In this document: piece by piece, positions 24,181 to 35,577 of the stretch | Layout of the letters: the number at the start of each line of letters is the position of its first letter | Position numbering within the stretch: the first letter of the stretch is position 1 | DNA from: Podarcis raffonei | Lineage: Eukaryota; Chordata; Lepidosauria; Squamata; Lacertidae | Direction: 5' to 3' | Length of the DNA stretch: 64,000 nt | Assembly (NCBI RefSeq): GCF_027172205.1 | Contig: NC_070607.1 | Location: forward strand, 70,494,831 to 70,558,830 | Program-made: the position numbers and the translations under genes | The notes under the pieces: model-generated | The model's input: the letters and a program-made list of their open reading frames with translations, nothing else | What the model was told of the DNA's origin: nothing | Database searches by the model: none

Positions 24181-24799
24181 CTAGCACATTTCATAGGCCT
24201 CAAAGTGAAACACAGCAGCCCGATTCAAAGCCAAGAACATAAAAAGTGCCATCCAAGGTGTGATAGGGCACTTCCGGCTCCGTTCCTGGTTATGTTACAA
24301 AGTTTTGGGTTTTTTTTAAAAAAACAATTTTTATCCATATAACCCAAATAACAAAATAGAACTCTTTTCAATGCTATTTTACTTTCATGTGTAATGTTGT
24401 GCATATGATTGTTTGCTGCTCTGTATTCCCGTTGGAAGAGTGAGATGCAAGCCTGACAAAACCAGTCATCAAATGTTGGACCCCGGAGTAAAGCAGCAGG
24501 CAAAATGAGAGCACTTAAGCCTTCTCAGCCAGAGAGCTGACCTTCCTGGGGCCTATGCCAAGAGTGGGCAGAATCACAGCCAGCACGCATATAGCACAGA
24601 CATAAACAGTCTCTTGCACAGTGCATTTCAACTTGGAAGATGAGCATTTTGCCTTTACTGCATGCCAAACTACTGCTCAAGGTGGGTGATCTACAAGGGA
24701 AACTGCGGCTGAGGATGTTAACCCTTCCCTGTCAGCTGCACTCTCCTCAAAGGTTCTAGTCATGAGGCTTGAAAACAGCCTTCCATTGGCACCTTCCCC

Positions 24800-25262
24800 C
24801 CCCCAACATTTTTTATTCATTTTCTAACACAACAAGACAACACAAACAGAAAAACAAACAATACAAACAAATTCTTGTCTTATCCTTCTTATCCTTATTT
24901 TTTCTAAACATTGTTAGGTGAGCTTCCCCAAGTCCCCCCATCTGATTTTCCCTCATCTTTAGCAGTTTACATATATCATAATTTTTAACCATTTTAATCA
25001 CACTTTTACCATAAAAATCTTCACATTTTATCCCTTACAAGTAATACTGTTGTAAAACACGCTATCTTCTACTGCTAACCCTACAACCTATATCCACTTC
25101 CAAAGCTATTCTAAGATTTAAATATTAACATATTTTTTCAAATATTCTTTAAACTTCTTCCAATCTTCTTCCACCATCTCTTCTCTCTGGTTTCGGAGTC
25201 TCCCAATCAGTTCAGCAAGTTCCATATAGTCCATCATTTTCATCTGCCATTCCTTCCATTGA
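24800..25262 (-). mobile_element. Probable L1-like LINE 3' UTR fragment
   Basis: AT-rich sequence without a gene. It opens with a T-rich, reverse poly(A)-like segment and contains phrases I associate with squamate L1 3' ends in reverse (caatcagttcagcaagttcc). The family is uncertain. Confidence 0.4.
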
Positions 25263-25395
25263 CACCTTACCGAATTCTGTTTTCAAGCCTTCTGGGATAA
25301 GCTCACATTGAACTTGTTGCACAATGTGGCTGGAGAGGCTGCATACTGTCACAGCCAGCTATTTTTTCCCCAGCAGGGTTAGGGTTGCAACAGAT

Positions 25396-25610
25396 AGAAT
25401 CATAGAATTTAGAGTTGGAAGGGACCCTGAGGGTCATCTAGTCCAACCCCCTGCAATGCAGGAATCTCTGCGAAAGCATCTATGACAGATGGTGATCCAA
25501 CCTCTGCTTAAAAAACCCCCCAAGAAAGGAGAGTCCACAACCTATTGAGGGAGACTGTTCCACTGTCAAGCAGCTGGAGGGTGTTTAAGCCTTCCCTCCT
25601 TGCCTGTGAC
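25396..25610 (-). mobile_element. CR1 LINE 3' end
   Basis: Starts with tagaatcatagaatttagag and continues through gagggtcatctagtccaacc. This is a well-preserved CR1 3' terminus in reverse. Confidence 0.88.
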
Positions 25611-26137
25611 AACCCTCAAACTTTGGCTCAGATAACTTATATTGACTCCAACAGGAGGCGCTTTTTCTGCAGGGGCCAGGACAAGGAAAGGACACTGCAA
25701 GTCAGTTAAGGAGGCTCCCAAGGGCTGCTGGTTCCCACCCCCTGATTTAAGCAAAAGAGTATTAGCATATATTTAAGTGACATGTACTATTTATTCTATG
25801 TTCGTAGGCAGAGTGCAGAATAATTTTCTTCTAATTAAAAAGTTTAAAATTGCTGCCTAGGGCATTAAAAAAACCCAATACTGTAAGTGATTTACATTAA
25901 CGAGTGCCATATTTTACTTCAACATCAATAAAATGCACATTTTACTGCAGATTTTCCTTGGCTATTTTTCAAGACCTGACTAATTATATATTACAATATA
26001 ATATTGGGCACAAGCAGAATAAGAAGTAAGAAATCTGCATAATTTAACACAGTTTTCATAATTTGAGTTATTGGGAGTTGGCACAAAATAATTATTTTTT
26101 AAAAAATTATTTTTTTAAAAAAAACATTTTGGTACAG

Positions 26138-26236
26138 AGTGCTACATCCCATGGCTACTTAGATGGTGCCGTTGCCTCAGCGGTCAAAGCAAGAAACACA
26201 AAGAAAGTGAAGTCCAAAAGCTCTTCACCAAACCTG
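26138..26236 (+). other. Exon-like stretch, unassigned
   Basis: A 99-bp open stretch between ggtacag and gtaagt. One frame reads HGYLDGAVASAVKARN then KKVKSKSSSPNL; a second frame is also open. I do not recognise the protein and found no convincing partner exon. The upstream tract is A/T-rich rather than a good pyrimidine tract. It may be chance. Confidence 0.25.
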
Positions 26237-26248
26237 GTAAGTGATTTA

Positions 26249-26507
26249 CCGTATTTTTCGCTCTATAAGACGCACCAGACCATAAGACGCACCTAGTTTT
26301 TAGAGGAGGAAAACAAGAAAAAAAATATTCTGAATCTCAGAAGCCAGAACAGCAGGAGGGATCGCTGTGCAGTGAAAGCAGCAATCCCTCTTGCTGTTCT
26401 GGCTTCTGGGATAGCTGCGCAGCCTGCATTTGCTCCGTAAGACGCACACACATTTCCCCTTACTTTTTAGGAGGGAAAAAGTGAGTCTTCTAGAGCAAAA
26501 AATACGG
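26249..26507. mobile_element. MITE with internal hairpin, copy 2, TA-flanked
   Basis: Terminal inverted repeats ccgtatttttcgctctata and its complement-like right end (tagagcaaaaaatacgg) are flanked by TA on both sides. The core carries hairpin arms at 26339-26361 and 26385-26407. The superfamily is not certain; the TA duplication fits Tc1/mariner-like elements. Confidence 0.85.
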
Positions 26508-28497
26508 TATGTACTTTGAGAATGTGGCTACAGTTTGCTGGGGAAGATGCAAGGTAAGCTTCCATTGAAGTTGTTGCTCTCAGCGTCTGGGGTGGCTGCA
26601 TATTTCCTGGCTCCTTGAAGCCGAGAAGTAGGTTAGGGTTCAATTTGTAGCTCAGGATGGAAGCCAGAGTCAGTGCCACTGTTACTAAAATTTATAGATT
26701 TGCCAGAGAAGATCAATATAGGTCAGGGGCCAAACCTGCAGGTGAGATTTAGCAGCCTCTAGAGCAGGGCCTCCATGTTACCGGAATCTTTAACTCTCAT
26801 TTCCTGGATCAGGCCCATCAAGACATGCATCCTGTACTCAACAGTACTGCAAGCAGGACCTGAGCACAACAGTGCTCTCCACTCCTGTGTTTTCCAGCTA
26901 CTGGTATTCAGAAGCATTCTGACAGTGGAAGTAGAACATAACCAATCAAAAACAGTAGCACAGGCCATGCTGGTTGTGGGAGCTGGGAATCCAACAACAT
27001 CTGAAAGACCAAAGGTCCGTCAGCCATTCTGTAGGGAGACAGGAATCATGGAAATTAGCAGCCAGACAATGGTTAGTAATCAGGGCTGCCTGTCTTGTGC
27101 AGGGGCAGGGAAATTTCCGGCTCTCCATATTTAATGGACTCCCAACTCCCACCAGCCCCAGCCAACAGTGATGGGAGCTGTGGTCCAACAACAGCTGGAG
27201 GCCCAGGTTTGGGAAACCCTGGTCTCATGTTTGATTGTGAGGCGGGATTTTGGAGAATTTTTGCTTTAGCGCACTGCTGTGGAGTTCTATAGTCTCCCTC
27301 CCACATCAATATATAGAATATTTGCTTGTCCATCTAGGGATTCCTGGCCCAGTATTGGCCCCCAATATTGCAACAGAGGGCCTGCTACTGTTTAGTCTTG
27401 CCACCACTATTTTATTATATGCAGTATCCCTGCAACATACACTATATGTTAAAAGTACCTGCTTTTTTTATTCCTTTTTACTTCCTGCCTTCAGCATTAC
27501 ATAAAAAAAAATACAATAATATTCCCGTACATATTTTATCACCTACCTTAGCTAGATACAGGGCTGACAGACTGGGGAATTAGGGTTTGAAAGTCAAAAC
27601 AAATGTGATTTATTAAAATTTAAATACAGAAGAACATATTTAGTTGCAATTTGGTTATGTAACAATACTTTGCTTATAGGGATTCCTGTTGCTTTATTGA
27701 TGTTACACTTAAATTTAATGATTACATTACATTACATTTATTTTATTATTTATTTTAATGCTTTTGCTGCTACACAAATACCTTTCCTACAGTAAAACCA
27801 TTACTGAAACCTGGCAACTTTCTTCAGCATCAGCAACTGATTAACGGCATCTTGGCAGATTGCCTGCTGAACCCCAGTCAGGTCCGGCCCACCCATGAGG
27901 TAAAGTGAAACAACTACCTCAGGCAGCAGAATCCACAGGGGCATCAGTTCCCGATGTCAATGTTTCTTCCCCCCCCCCCTTGTTCCTGATGTAGATCTTC
28001 CCTCACCCCTTCTTTCCTGGCAGGGAGGGGGGAGTCATTGTGGGGTCCTCCTCAGATGCCAAAATGTCTTGCGCTGACCTTGAACCCATCCAATGCATTG
28101 CTCTGGCTTCAGCTAGGAGTACAAGACCATTGTCCCCTTCACACAGTTCATGATACAAAGTCTGAGCCGTGTTTAAAATTTTCCTTGGAAATACACAGTT
28201 TCTACACATTGTCAAGAACTTTAAAGCTGTATTTATCCAATAAAAAATATAAAGTATTATGCACAATGCAGGCAAACACTTTTTTTTTTTTAGAAGTTAG
28301 CATTCTCAGGGAAAGTGCGCACCTCTAAAACATATTTCTGCAGGTTTGCAGACTTCTTGAAACTGGCATGTCTGACAGTTCACTTGCTATTCGTTCTTGC
28401 TAAAGAGAGTGTTCTTTTTAGTTGTTAATTGTTTCTTATAGAATGTGGAAATTCTCTTGATTTTAAATTCAACATGTCTTTGTTCTATGTTATAAAC
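26508..28497. other. Intergenic, one MITE fragment
   Basis: Apart from the hAT-like piece at 27115 and an (ATTAC)n patch near 27724, I see an exon-like stretch at 27793-27900 that I did not accept. Confidence 0.4.
27115..27222. mobile_element. hAT-like MITE fragment
   Basis: Contains ccagccaacagtgatgggag, tggtccaacaacagctggag and caggtttgggaaaccctgg, a right-hand part of the palindromic MITE class. Confidence 0.5.
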
Positions 28498-28747
28498 CAT
28501 GGGTAGGCAAACTAAGGTCTGGGGCTGGATTTGTCCCAATCGCCTTCTCAATCCAGCCCACGGACGGTCTGGGAATCAGCATGTTTTTACATGAGTAGAA
28601 TGTGTGCTTATATTTAAAATGCATCCCTGGGTTATTTGTGGGGCATAGGAATTCATTCATTTTTTTCCTTTCAAAATATAATTGCCCCCCCACAAGGTCT
28701 GAGGGACAGTGGACCGGCCCCCTGATGAAAAAGTTTGCTGACCCCTG
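28498..28747. mobile_element. hAT MITE (GCAAACT family), copy B
   Basis: A 250-bp copy from catgggtaggcaaactaagg to gtttgctgacccctg. Perfect 8-bp duplications (ttataaac) lie at 28490-28497 and 28748-28755. Confidence 0.9.
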
Positions 28748-28761
28748 TTATAAACCATGTA

Positions 28762-29053
28762 AAAAGGTAAAGGACCCCAACAGTTAAGTCCAGTTGCGAA
28801 CAAGTCTGGGGTTACAGCGCTTATCTCGCTTTATTGGCCGAGGGAGCTGGTGTACAGCTTCCAGGTCATGTGGCCAGCATGACTAAGCCGCTTCTGGTGA
28901 ACCAGAGCAGTGCACAGAAACGCTGTTTACCTTCCCCATGGAGTGGTACCTATTTATCTACTTGCACTTTGATGTGCTTTTGAACTGCTAGGTTGGCAGG
29001 AGCTGGGACTGAGCAACGGGAGCTCACCCCGTCACAGGGATTCAAACCACTGT
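28762..29053 (-). mobile_element. Sauria SINE, reverse, head truncated
   Basis: Starts with the reversed tail (aaggtaaaggacccc) and runs through gcttatctcgctttattggc to gattcaaaccactg. A 7-nt repeat ccatgta lies at 28755-28761 and 29054-29060. It abuts the right flank of the hAT MITE at 28498. Confidence 0.88.
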
Positions 29054-29190
29054 CCATGTAGAGATATATAAATTGCCCAAATAAATAATTTTGCTATGGG
29101 CCATAAGATTTATAGAATTTAGCTTGTCTATGAAAAGCTGGGAGAAAAACCAACGGAAAAGGGTGATTACTTCAAACTATATATAAGTAT

Positions 29191-29547
29191 GAGGGACGCG
29201 GGTGGCGCTGTGGGTAAAACCTCAGCGCCTAGGACTTGCCGATTGCATGGTCGGCGGTTCGAATCCCCGCGGCGGGGTGCGCTCCTGTCGTTCGGTCCCA
29301 GCGCCTGCCAACCTAGCAGTTCGAAAGCACCTCCGGGTGCAAGTAGATAAATAGGGACCGCTTCATAGCGGGAAGGTAAACGGCATTCCGTGTGCTGCGC
29401 TGGCTCGCCAGATGCAGCTTGTCACGCTGGCCACGTGACCCAGAAGTGTCTGCGGACAGCACTGGCTCCCGGCCTATAGAGTGAGATGAGCGCACAACCC
29501 TAGAGTCTGGCAAGACTGGCCCGAACGGGCAGGGGTACCTTTGCCTT
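29191..29547 (+). mobile_element. Sauria SINE with 13-nt target duplication
   Basis: A tRNA-derived head (gtggcgctgtggg; B-box-like gttcgaatcc at about 29258) is followed by the family body (caagtagataaataggg, ggaaggtaaac) and a tail ending acctttgccttta. Perfect 13-nt direct repeats (tatatataagtat) flank it at 29178-29190 and 29548-29560. The body is more diverged and CpG-richer than the other copies. Confidence 0.9.
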
Positions 29548-29560
29548 TATATATAAGTAT

Positions 29561-32500
29561 AAGAAAGCAAACATATAGAATAATTCTGAAGAACAGTTTT
29601 CTTCCCAAAAACGCCTGTGCCCTCCTACTACCACAGTGTGGCGCCTGTGGCCTATCTTTGTGAATCTGAGGCTTCACGCTCGGCCCCCCCCCCCAGGTTA
29701 CACAGATATTTTCCATGCATGTTTTTAACCGCTGTACATCTCTGGGTGATTCAGATTAAGCTTCCCGAAAGAGTCTGGTTAGCCATGGTTTAGAAACTGG
29801 ACTCTAGACTAGCCCAACCCTTTGTCTGAACTTGCTTATAGATAAGCAAATTGCAAGGAACTGCCATATGACTTCCCTATAACAAACTAGCTAGAGGAAA
29901 GATTTGGAATTTTCAGCATCCTCTGAGCACAGTTTGCATTTACGAACGCATTTCCAAATAAAAATGGGAAAGGCCCAGTCTTGAACCACAATAACTTGAA
30001 CTACGATAACTAAGAACCTCCCTAGCTACAGGACTCATTTTTCCTTCAGTTCATTCAGAAGGGCTTTAAACAACAACAAACAATAGGTTGGTATTTCCCC
30101 AAAATTTAAACATTCCATCAGCCTAAAGTGTTCTGTTTTTGAAAAATAACCAGGTCCTTTTTCCCATGTAAGGCAGGCAGCCTAATTAAAGCACCAAGCA
30201 GGGCATCATCACTGATGTCTACATTACCATTTTTAAATGCACTTGTTGCAATCTGAGATTTGCTTGTTGGTAATAAATGCAGAGGATCAACAAACTGTTG
30301 GCCACATTTCCTCAATGCACAACAACACCTTTTAGGTAGGCATTTGCTAATTACTAAATATTCATTCATTTGCTGGTTGCTAAATATTCATTATTATTGT
30401 TAATTACTAGAATTTCTGCAGAGCCTGGAGGCCACAAAAGAAATCAAGGCTCTACATGAGATTACAAATGCAGATTTTAAAGGGAGTGAGGAAAGAAAAA
30501 TGAATTTTTGAGTGAATCGTGATTCAGCCTGTCTTTATGGTGGCTCAGTATTACGTGCTTTAGCAAAGCAGTGTTTAAAAAGCAGAGCAGTTAAGAAGTG
30601 CTCCATTCCTTGTTGTTTTCTCTCAATGGATAGTTTGCAAGCCGGTTGTGAGATGGAAGAGTTAATGTTTCCATGATAAGAAGTTCAAAAGACAAATTGT
30701 ATGTTTGGTCAAACCCATGAAATAGGTCTCCTGACAAGACACTCATCACTTATAAGAATAGTCTTAGGGAAAAGAAACATTTGGCACATGCAGCTTCTCA
30801 TTCAACAGCACTGAATTTTTGTGGGGGAAGTTGGATTTGTAGAAATTCTCCCACGTATGGAACGGGTGAAGGCACAGAAGCTCAGGTCTATGTGGAATCA
30901 CATCTTTGCCCCACCTGTGCCCCTTTGTAGACGCAGGTAGTGAGGATGTATCACTTATATTCCACAGGACAGGCGTTGAATGCGCTTGCTTGTGGTATGA
31001 TAACGTTTCATCGACTGCTGTGGAATATCATAGGGTATGCTTGAAAAACCCATCTGCCCAAAAGTGTGAGTGGCTTCTTTCTGGTCCTCATTGTGTTTCA
31101 CCTCATTGACTACTTTGAAATACCATGGTAACCACCTCATCATAATGCAACCCACTGCCCCTTCCTGGTGTTCTGTTTATTTGCACAGCTGCTGTTTCTT
31201 ACAACAACTTCACCATAGTCAAGCAGACCTTCCAAGCTGAAATCACTTGGTTTCCTCTCCCCCCCCCCCCACAAACACACACAGTAGCAACAGAACGTCT
31301 TGGTCTCCAAATGCAATCACCCTTGACTAGCATTCAGCACATTCAGCACTTCTAAATGACCCAGTCATGGAACTGGACACTGCTTCAAGTAAGAAAGGCC
31401 CACACAGCCGGGTCATTGACATATTCTATCTGTAAATTTAAACATGCTCAGGAGCTGCTTGTTCACAAATAGCTCCCACGGTGCTAGGAGAATGTCTAAA
31501 GGCACCTGTATCTCCTCAGAAATAATGGACAAGCAATTCCACCATTATGTCCTCAGAATAGCAGCAGATGCCTCTGACCTGCAGGCGTAGGTCCCATCTG
31601 CGTTATATATTTAGAGCCATATCATACCACTTGAAAATGTCCCCACCTTGCTCTGACCTCAGCAGCTCTATACAGGCAGGCAGGCACATCATTCCTTTCC
31701 CTGCCCTGCATCTCCTTCAGTCTTGGAGATATGTGTGTGACGCCATTTATGAGTTAGCTTGGCCTCATGCTGAAACTACCTTCCACAATCTCTTTCAAGT
31801 ATTTGCTGCGGTTCTTCCTGTTATGATAAAAAGAGTTTCTGATCGTCCCTTTAGTGAAGCCAGGGGACATTTCTTTTTCAAAGACCAAAAATGGGAGGCG
31901 AAATCTCTGTGACATATTTTGCGTTGCCTAATCCCCTCTCTACTCTTGATGCCTTTGAAAATCTTCCCCTAGAGCAATTTCTTTCCTGCTGCTCTGCTTC
32001 CATACCTTGTGTGTTTGCATATGCTTACATGGAGTCAGATATGAAATGTAGTATGTGTGTGTCTATATATATATAATCTCACTTTGAGAGGGACCGTCCT
32101 GATGTCTGGCAAGCACATCCCCCTCTCAGCCCATGTTTTTCCATTTCTTGCATGGTCTGATGCTTTAATTGAATAGCACCCCTCCTTTAGCTAAGGGGGT
32201 TTAGAGATGGCAGCCCTCATAATAAGAGCCAATAATTAGTTAGCAATGAATAGCAGGTGATAAACAAGCTCAGTTTTGTCATTTCGAAATCAAGGTTAAA
32301 GCTTTTGTGAAGAGCAGCTCTTCTGTAAGCACAAGAACAGAAGAACAGAAATACAAAGTGAATTTCACTTAATGGGTACAACAAGCTTTTTTTTGGTGGT
32401 GGAACTTTGGGATTTTCATCATGAAAGCAGCTCTCAAGGAAAGGCTTGACTCCTTCAGCAACATCTTCTTGGCCACTTGCTGTGGTTGCTTGTTGCTAAA

Positions 32501-33942
32501 ACTTAGAGAACAGCAATCACGTAATTATGGATCTTCATTATACTATCTAGTTAGGGATGTAGGATAGGTTTAGTCTATTTGAATCTTTCTTGAAATATCT
32601 GCTGGTGATTTGAGACCTCCAACTGGATCTATTGTGTTTTTAAAGAGTTGCTGTCTTTTAAGGGGTTGGTGGAAGGAAAATGGGCTTGCTAGGGCTTCCG
32701 TCTGAAAAGGCTACTCAGGTAGGGGCTATTTCCGTTCTACTGATCCCAACAGTGCTGACAAATGGCGTACTACAAGGCTGGCCTGCTACCTGCTTGTCCA
32801 TGACGAGAAGGAGAACTGTGTGTGAATCCAGCAATAAGCTCAACAGGACTAAGGAGTGGATTTCTATGCACACTGTAATGGCAAAAGTTTCACCTGGACC
32901 CTCTCTGAGCTCCTGGTTCTATGCAGCAGTGTTAAATCAGGATCATAGGCAGCCATTGGCTGCAGAAAATTCATGCTATCATTGTTCCAGTATCTATTCA
33001 CAGTCTGAAGCTAAACAGGTCTGGATCTGGTCAGTGCCTAGACAGGTGATCTCCTAGGAACCACACGTACGCCACCTTGGGCTCCTGCAGAATCAATCCA
33101 GTCCACAATGCACATGGTTCATACTAGCAAAATCTAGTATGTCTCTCAAGCAATGGCAATGATGAGACTTAGGGCCCATCCACCTTTACCTTTAGCCCCA
33201 TGTGTTCTATGCACAGGTATCCATACTTTCCAAGTCCATGTCTGAGAGCTCCACCCACCCCCACTTTCCCCAGGAAAACCCTCTCTTTAATGCTGAATCA
33301 GAACAGTGGTTAAGAGCGGGTTTTCATGGGGAACACTGCAGGGTGGGTGGGAAGTGTTTGATGGCGAGTGTACCTTAGCTCTTCAGGCAACCAAGTTCCA
33401 TTTGATTCTCACTATGTGACACCTGCAAAGAACAAATATTAAGAAAGTTGGGTGGTCTGCATCTACTGTTCCTGCCTCTTTTAATGCCCACTGCATTGCT
33501 TATCAACATCAGAGTACAAGAGAAATGAATAACCAAATTGGCTCAAAGTCTGTAGCCAAACATAACACCTACTGCTCACAGTCAGAATATTGTATTTTAC
33601 CCAATTATTTACCTTGGAAGGTTGGCAGGAACATAGGTCTGCTTCCCACAAACAATCATCTTAGTGCACAACCCCTTCATTAAGATATTATTCAATTAGT
33701 ATATAACAGTGAGAGCAGAGGATGGAGCCAGTTTGAGAAGCAGTTGCTGGAAACTCTTTACTAGGTAAAAGCTACCTGCCACGTCATCCACTTTCGGTAA
33801 GAACAAAACAGAAATAGACTATTTGGGGACTGGGCATTTAGAATGAAATTTCTTAAGAATGTAAATACTCTGGTTGGTGTTTTTTCTATCAAAAAAAAAA
33901 CAGAGAACAATGTGGAAGCTGACATCTGTCCTTCAAAATATT
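29561..33942. other. Intergenic, no gene seen
   Basis: Mostly unique AT-rich DNA. No coding exon, RNA gene or clear transposon was supported. Confidence 0.5.
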
Positions 33943-34112
33943 GGTCTTGAACTGGTGAGTCAGGACTTACTAACTCAGTTACAGCAGCCTAACCACAGAT
34001 GAGTTGCAACACCGATAAAGCCACCACACAAAGATTTGGTAAAAAGTTATGAAGTAGGTCTCCAAATGCGTGTTGGGGCTAAAGGTGGGTCCCAGATTTG
34101 AAAACTACTGCC
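33943..34112. mobile_element. Old hAT-like MITE, relative of 24027
   Basis: Shares ggtgggtcccagatttgaa and the general plan with the copy at 24027 but is more diverged. Confidence 0.4.
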
Positions 34113-34124
34113 ATAGAACATGTT

Positions 34125-34325
34125 TAAGGTAGTGGTGCCCTCCCTGTGGAACGCCCTCTCTTCAGATGTCAAGGAATGAAAGAACTATCTGACTTTTAGA
34201 ACACATCTGAAGGCAGCTCTATTTATGGAAGTTTTTAGGGGCTGATGTTTTTATTATTATTTTAGATATGTTGGAAGCTGCCCAGAGTGGCTGGGGTATA
34301 AATAATAAAATTCTTACTGCTATTG
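34125..34325 (+). mobile_element. L2/CR1-like LINE 3' end
   Basis: Contains ccctccctgtggaacgccct, acatctgaaggcagctct and gcccagagtggctggggtat. Forward orientation, in the intergenic region. Confidence 0.7.
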
Positions 34326-35336
34326 TTATCGTTATTACTGTGTGCTACAATTGAGCTTTCATTTTGTACAGTCTTGCTTCTTTGCATTTAATTCAGTGGT
34401 GGGAAATATGCATAGGTGGTATGACTAACAAGACTGAATTTGTCCTCAGAATCCACATGGGTGTAGGTGTGCCATAATATTCACACTGAGATCTGAGAGA
34501 CACACAGGGTGTCCCTGGAGGCGGGTGAAGAGCAGGGAATAAACTTCCACAATGGAGGAGAAATAGATGAGGGAAACAACGAGGTATAAAAGGTCAAGTC
34601 TAGGAGAGCAGGGAGAAGAAGGAAAAAAAGAAATGGAGAGGGATGAGGAAGCCATTTAGGAGTATTTAGGTTGTGCGTTGCTCCTAGAAAATTCAGGCAG
34701 TGATACGGACTACTGACACAAGAAAGCACAGCAAGGGAAACTAGACTGGAGCATAACAGAAACTTGTAAAACGTTATTTCTTACTTTCCTACGGTGCATC
34801 CAGACTGACAGTGTTTTGCTGGAGGGATTCAAAAACATACTGTACCTTTGGAATTTGCACTTAAAGTGGAATAAATGGTTCTATTGCCCCATCCTATCAC
34901 AATAAATCCACTTTTGAGAATAATCTGTCTTTTTGCAGTTGGCAACGTGACAGGGAAATGCATTGAAAAATGACATGGGACAAACAAAGGGAAGACATGT
35001 AAATATCCCACAAGCAAATTGGAATGCTCATTGTCACATAACTGTAGTACATGCTAATGTTGCTGGGAACTGCAGCATTGTGATGGGAAAACTACAGTTC
35101 CCAGAACTCTTTGGGGGAAGTACTGTGCTTTAAATGTATGGTGCATATGCAGTCTTAATAGGTAAAGTAAAGCGATGGCTTTCCTTTCAAACAGCCTGTA
35201 TCACGGTGCAGATGGAACTATTGTCTCTTTGTGCTGGTATTTCTTTGGGAATCTAAGATACAGAAAACATATTAGTATTATTATTTGATCACTGTTTCTT
35301 TCTTTGCAAAGGTGCTTTCCCCATGTGTCAGGGGCA
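34326..35336. other. Region upstream of the BPIFB-like gene
   Basis: Contains a short palindromic patch near 35058-35113 (gggaactgcagc / ctacagttccc), probably a MITE relic. No clear TATA box was identified; a promoter is expected here but not shown. Confidence 0.4.
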
Positions 35337-35577
35337 ATGATGCAAAGCCTTTGGAATGTGGTTCTGATCTTCTTTTACTGCAAAACCAGAGCCAGTATAG
35401 TTGACCCAACTGTTGGGGAAGGAGGAGGAGAGTATCTGTTTGGAAATGGAAGCTATTTACCAGCTAGTAAAACAGTGAGACTAATCAGAACCGCGAGGAG
35501 TCAAGTCGGTTCATTTGCAAACAGAGCGGTCTATGCCTCCATCACTGCAGGCATCAGTGACACTGCATTCAATGACT
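35337..35577 (+). CDS. BPIFB-like exon 1, signal peptide
   Basis: Starts at the first of two adjacent ATGs. It encodes a hydrophobic leader (LWNVVLIFFYC), then a Gly-rich stretch (VGEGGGEYLFGNGS) and a basic helix (KTVRLIRTARSQ). It ends before gtaagt. A 5' UTR exon border may lie just upstream (ttctttgcaaag). This is longer than the family's usual first exon and is the least certain part of the model. Confidence 0.75.

Noticed and set aside
27793-27900. Exon-like stretch (QHQQLINGILADCLLNPSQ) with gtaaag donor
   Set aside because: The end, from about gtcaggtccggcccacccat, reads like an interspersed repeat continuing past the donor, and the phase does not join the candidate at 26138 in its better frame.
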